From Lachnoclostridium sp. (GTDB lineage Bacteria; Bacteroidota; Bacteroidia; Bacteroidales; Muribaculaceae), in NCBI GenBank assembly GCA_023667185.1, contig JAMPAP010000001.1, positions 317,740 through 381,739 of the forward strand: a stretch of DNA of 64,000 nt, written 5' to 3'. Positions 60,616 through 64,000 of this stretch are shown here, piece after piece. The position numbers were made by a program, and so were the translations under genes. Under the pieces are notes generated by a model. The model ran no database searches, was not told the origin of the DNA, and saw nothing but the letters and a program-made list of their open reading frames with translations. Positions within the stretch are counted from its first letter, which is position 1. The number at the start of each line of letters is the position of its first letter.

Positions 60616-62481
60616 ATGAAAATAACCAAATATATCGGATTCGGATGCGCTCTGCTCGCCCTGTCGAGCTGCTCCGACTTCCTGGATGCCGACAACAAAT
60701 CAAATGCCAACCAGAATGGCTTTGATGTGGTGAGCCAGGATCCCAACGTTCTCCGTGCTGTGGCTTATAATTCACTTAAGTCATTTGCTACCAACACCGA
60801 AATGACCGAAATCGGTACTGACTTCTATCGTGGCAAGCCCGGCAACAAGGAGAGTGAATACGGTACATATCTTATGGTGGAGTCTGACAAAAATGCCAGC
60901 GACTTCTATAAGAATGCATATAGCCTTATCAACTACGCTAACGCCCTTCTGCGTTTCGGAGCTTCTGACCCCAAACTCTGCCAGGAAGGTATTTTCATCC
61001 GCTCGCTCGGGTACTATTTCCTCACCCAGCAGTTTGGCGCTGTACCCTACGTCGATTACTATATCGCTGACTCTAACCGCGATTATCCTCGTATGCCCCT
61101 ATCTGAGCTCTATCCTCAGATCATCGCTGACCTCGAAGGCGTATACAACGACTGCGCTCTTCCCGCTACTGCTCAGACCGGCGAAGCTACCAAGCAAGCA
61201 GTCGCAGCCCTCATCGCCAAGTTCTATCTTGCTGCCGGTTGGGATCTCGACACCGCATTCGAAAACGAAGTAAAAGGTACTTACACTGTTAAGAGCACTA
61301 CCAACTTCACTCAGGCTGCCAAGTATGCCGAACTCGCCATCAACGGCGTCAAGCTGACTATGCCTTTCGCTCAGAAATGGTCACCATTCAATCAGGAAAA
61401 CAATGAGGTTATCTTCGCTGTGAAATACCAGCGTGCAGGTTACCCCGGTGACGTTTCTTCATCAGGCCACAGCCTTCAGAACAACTATATCAACCTTTAC
61501 GGAAACTGTCTCCTCACCGGCCAGAAAGGCACAAGCGGTGGTGGTTCACTCCTTCCCACTTACAAGGCTGTTCGTCTCTTCGAAGAGGGCGACGAGCGTT
61601 TCGAAGGTACTTTCATGACCACTTACTACAATGCCAAGATGGACGGCGCAAACGCCAAGTGGGATGCCACCAACGGCTACATGGCCTTCTACAACGCTAC
61701 CGACGAGCAGAAGCGCTCTCTCCCAATAGCTTTCAAGTATTATCCTTACTGGGTGGACGCAGCTACTGTAGAAGCTGAAATGGCTGCTATGAAGGATCAG
61801 CTGAAAGCAGGCTCAAGCTATTCTATCAAGGATCCCGAAGTCGTTATCATCGACTATCCTAACTGTACCCGTTACTACGTCAATGCTGACGGCTCTATTA
61901 AGAGCAGCGAGACTATCACTTATGACAAGTACATGAGCGTTGAGAAAACCGTATATGGTGTACGCAAATGGGACGATCCCGAGTCTGACAACGTGACCAA
62001 GTCTAACGACTACCGCGATATTCCTCTGCTCCATGTATCTGATATGTATCTCGTAGCTGCCGAAGCCTACCTCCTCGCAGGTCAGGAACCTCAGGCTCTC
62101 GCTAAGATTAACGACGTACGTACCCGTGCTAAAGTTAAAGCTCTTAACTCTTTCGGTGAATACGAGAACCTATACCAGTACACTGTCAGCGGCAGCTTCG
62201 GTGAGCTTCGCCCCATCGACGTTATCCTCGACGAGCGCGCCCGCGAGCTCTACGCAGAGCGCACCCGCTGGATGGATCTTCGCCGTACAAAACAGCTCGT
62301 ACGCTACAACGTAGAGTTCAACTGGGCAGTTTCTTCAGCTGAAGATATGAAAGGTCCCGACGGCGCTATCAAGTGGCTCCGTCCTATCCCCGAAAACGAG
62401 TTCCTGAGCAACACAGCTCTCACCAAAGCTGATCAGAATCCCGGCTATTCTACTGGCGAAGAGGAAGAAACGGCTGAATAA
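60616..62481 (+). CDS. SusD/RagB-family surface glycan-binding lipoprotein
   Basis: 621 aa. Lipoprotein signal ending ALLALSSCSDFLDAD (Cys about 19-20). SusD features: NTEMTEIGTDFYRG, repeated TPR-like helices (YSLINYANALLRFGA, FIRSLGYYFLTQQFGAVPYVDYY), and the C-terminal RPIDVILDERARELYAERTRWMDLRRT followed by LRPIPENEFLSN. It caps the SusC barrel and captures the glycan. Same high-expression codon style as susC. Confidence 0.95.
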   Translation: MKITKYIGFGCALLALSSCSDFLDADNKSNANQNGFDVVSQDPNVLRAVAYNSLKSFATNTEMTEIGTDFYRGKPGNKESEYGTYLMVESDKNASDFYKNAYSLINYANALLRFGASDPKLCQEGIFIRSLGYYFLTQQFGAVPYVDYYIADSNRDYPRMPLSELYPQIIADLEGVYNDCALPATAQTGEATKQAVAALIAKFYLAAGWDLDTAFENEVKGTYTVKSTTNFTQAAKYAELAINGVKLTMPFAQKWSPFNQENNEVIFAVKYQRAGYPGDVSSSGHSLQNNYINLYGNCLLTGQKGTSGGGSLLPTYKAVRLFEEGDERFEGTFMTTYYNAKMDGANAKWDATNGYMAFYNATDEQKRSLPIAFKYYPYWVDAATVEAEMAAMKDQLKAGSSYSIKDPEVVIIDYPNCTRYYVNADGSIKSSETITYDKYMSVEKTVYGVRKWDDPESDNVTKSNDYRDIPLLHVSDMYLVAAEAYLLAGQEPQALAKINDVRTRAKVKALNSFGEYENLYQYTVSGSFGELRPIDVILDERARELYAERTRWMDLRRTKQLVRYNVEFNWAVSSAEDMKGPDGAIKWLRPIPENEFLSNTALTKADQNPGYSTGEEEETAE

Positions 62482-62520
62482 TCATCAAATTTAATTTCAA
62501 CTCAAAACGTTAAGTTTCTC

Positions 62521-63018
62521 ATGAAAAATTATATCAAAAGCCTCTTTGTTGCAGCCGCTCTCTGCTTCTCTATGACTGCTTGCGATGATGAAGTAGGTCT
62601 GCCCGACAATGGCACTCCATCTAATCCTGAAAAGGAAGTGGTAGGCGTTTATGAAGGTACTTGGACTGAAACTATCTCAGGTGCTGTTTCTGCTGAAAAA
62701 GAAGGTACCGTTACTCTCGGCGAAAACCGTCAGTATCTTGTTGATGTAACTGCTGACTGTACTGACTTCTTCCGTGTAGGTGGCGAATATTCATCTCTCC
62801 CTGCTAATCTTTCAGTGCTCGAAGCTGTTGCCAACATCTCTCACACCTCTATTGGCTATGCTTATACCAACACTCTTGAAACTAACGGCTTCAACGCCCA
62901 GTTCTATGGTGTGGTAAAAGATAACAAAACCTGCACTCTTTCTTTCCGAGTTAAGCAGAAAGTAGGTCGTAAAGAAAACATTTACGATTACACCTTCACA
63001 GGTACTCTTAAGAAATAA
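62521..63018 (+). CDS. Small lipoprotein with beta-barrel (calycin-like) domain
   Basis: 165 aa. Lipobox ...FSMTACDDEVG (Cys about 21). After a Pro/Asn-rich linker, strands such as VGVYEGTWTETISG, GTVTLGENRQYLVDVT, FNAQFYGVVKDNKTCTLSFRVKQK and a final YDYTFTGTLKK suggest a small calycin-like beta barrel. Probably a surface accessory of the SusCD pair. Separated by 39 bases from susD. Confidence 0.72.
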   Translation: MKNYIKSLFVAAALCFSMTACDDEVGLPDNGTPSNPEKEVVGVYEGTWTETISGAVSAEKEGTVTLGENRQYLVDVTADCTDFFRVGGEYSSLPANLSVLEAVANISHTSIGYAYTNTLETNGFNAQFYGVVKDNKTCTLSFRVKQKVGRKENIYDYTFTGTLKK

Positions 63019-63028
63019 ACATTTTTTC

Positions 63029-63063
63029 GGTTGGTTCATCCGGCATCGTCGGGTGAATCAACC
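63029..63063 (+). other. Intercistronic hairpin
   Basis: GGTTGGTTCATCCG pairs with CGGGTGAATCAACC (two G-U pairs) and has no following U-run. Its place between two genes of the same operon suggests an RNA-stability or processing element rather than a terminator. Confidence 0.5.
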
Positions 63064-63101
63064 TTCAATCTATTATCTTTAACCAATTAAACTTTTTCAA
63101 A

Positions 63102-64000
63102 ATGAAAAAAAATTTACTCTTTGCAGCTGCTCTTATGACAGCTTTCTGCGCTTCTGCAGGTGTTGAAGTAGGTTTCATGGATGCTGAAGCTTTTGAACTC
63201 GGCAACAAGCCCACCCTCCCCGCTGGTACAGTGCTTTCTAAGACTGAAAACGTTGAAATGGTAACTTGCATCGAAGACGAGACTTCTTCTCAGAACCCTG
63301 CTTTCAACGGCTTCAAGTATCTTATCGTTGACGGTGAAACTGTTGCTATCACTTCAGGTATCGGTGGTTCTACCAATGGTAAGGGTGACCTCGTTACAGC
63401 TCCTTCAGGTTGGACTTATCAGTTCAACGTTAAGAAAGACGGCTGGCTCATCGTAGTATCAAAGATCTCTTCTAACAAGAACTTCTACGCTTTCGAAGGC
63501 GCTTTCGGTGGTGGTAAAGCCATCTCTTACACCCTCGGTATGGATATCCAGAGCTCTGCATACCCCGAAGTAACTGAAGCTATCTACACAATTCCCGCTG
63601 ACGCTATGGGTTATGTAGATATGGCAGCTGCTGATATCGACGATTACACAGGTGGTACCAACGCTCTTATGTGGCCTATCCGCATCGCTACCAAGAACCC
63701 CGAAGCTGAAACAGCAGGTAACGGTACAGGTGTTATGATCTTCCCCGTTTACGCTGACGCTGAAAGCTACATGTGCCTCGCTACAGGTTCTAAGATGAAC
63801 ACTTGCGGTTACATCTTCGTTGACAAAGACCCCGAAGGCGAAGCTCCCGCTGTCACTCTCTACTGCCCCGCTGTTGAAGGTGAAAATCCCCGCGCTGAAA
63901 AAGCTATCGCAGTTACCGGCGCCGTTCAGACTCCCAACATCGATGCCGGCATCGACAACATCATCGTTGACGCTGCTGCCAACGAAAACGCTCCCATGTA
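63102..64000 (+). CDS. Secreted beta-rich protein of unknown function (partial, runs off window)
   Basis: 299 codons visible from ATG 63102, no stop before the window end. Signal peptide (about 1-19, LLFAAALMTAFCASAG). The body is beta-rich, with SGWTYQFNVKKDGWLIVVSKISSNKNFYAFEG (about 105-136). The visible end IVDAAANENAPMY resembles the start of a Bacteroidota C-terminal sorting domain (usually followed by a NLxGxxV-like segment). Same codon style as susC/susD. Probably a surface binding protein of the pectin locus. Confidence 0.75.
   Translation, partial: MKKNLLFAAALMTAFCASAGVEVGFMDAEAFELGNKPTLPAGTVLSKTENVEMVTCIEDETSSQNPAFNGFKYLIVDGETVAITSGIGGSTNGKGDLVTAPSGWTYQFNVKKDGWLIVVSKISSNKNFYAFEGAFGGGKAISYTLGMDIQSSAYPEVTEAIYTIPADAMGYVDMAAADIDDYTGGTNALMWPIRIATKNPEAETAGNGTGVMIFPVYADAESYMCLATGSKMNTCGYIFVDKDPEGEAPAVTLYCPAVEGENPRAEKAIAVTGAVQTPNIDAGIDNIIVDAAANENAPM

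Overview
The window looks like a chromosomal segment from a gut Bacteroidales bacterium, most likely of the Muribaculaceae (the family is an inference). The evidence is a SusC/SusD pair, secreted pectin-degrading enzymes with C-terminal tails resembling type IX secretion signals, class III fructose-bisphosphatase, Bacteroidota-restricted families (DUF4270, DUF4271, DUF4834, DUF5686, fimbrillin, C10 peptidase), and many promoters of the Bacteroidota form TTTG-N18-20-TAnnTTTG.

Layout. 1-3.1 kb: a minus-strand operon pdxJ-exbB-exbD-tonB-tsaD (tsaD cut by the window edge). 3.1-6.4 kb: an ACT-like protein coupled to a GH28 pectinase, then a flippase-like protein. 6.4-15 kb: DUF5686 outer-membrane protein, CYTH protein, small winged-helix protein, AAA/PD-(D/E)XK protein, phospholipid genes (psd, pssA), DUF4834, DUF2461 and a formate/nitrite-type channel. 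15-20.9 kb: rpsA, a short starch-synthase-like protein, DUF4270 lipoprotein, tRNA-Thr, hpf and xerC. 20.9-27 kb: UPF0104 membrane protein, TatD, yidD, rnpA, hemD, DUF4271, LOG, smpB and a Yip1-like protein. 27-29.7 kb: an accessory island with a REP-associated transposase (RAYT) element, heptanucleotide repeat arrays and small or lipoprotein genes. 29.7-46 kb: fbp, the three-subunit succinate dehydrogenase/fumarate reductase, meaB, a cation/proton antiporter, mgtC-like, a coiled-coil protein, kdsB, a four-helix-bundle gene wrapped in heptad repeats, an NfeD-type protease, a second UPF0104 protein, pyrH and frr. 46-50 kb: fimbrillin-like lipoprotein, C10 cysteine peptidase and acyl-ACP thioesterase. 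50-64 kb: a pectin utilisation locus with two PL1 pectate lyases, a GH28-GH105 fusion, SusC, SusD, a small lipoprotein and a secreted protein cut by the window end.

How it works together. The right end encodes a pectin programme: surface or secreted PL1 and GH28 enzymes cut homogalacturonan/rhamnogalacturonan, SusCD imports the oligomers, and the GH105 half removes unsaturated uronic acid ends. ExbB/ExbD/TonB at the left end could energise such import. The strongest unexplained structure is the repeat system. A RAYT gene sits between about 176-bp inverted repeats built of nested palindromes, and these are in turn enclosed by inverted (TAGTTKT)n arrays. A transposase-less derivative of the same repeat lies inside the pectin locus at 54.1-54.4 kb. 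The same heptad arrays bracket a four-helix-bundle gene at 41.5-42.0 kb. A separate 160-bp palindrome lies between rnpA and hemD, and a 20-bp inverted repeat lies in the long leader of the C10 peptidase.

All functional names rest on recognising family motifs by eye; no database search was possible.
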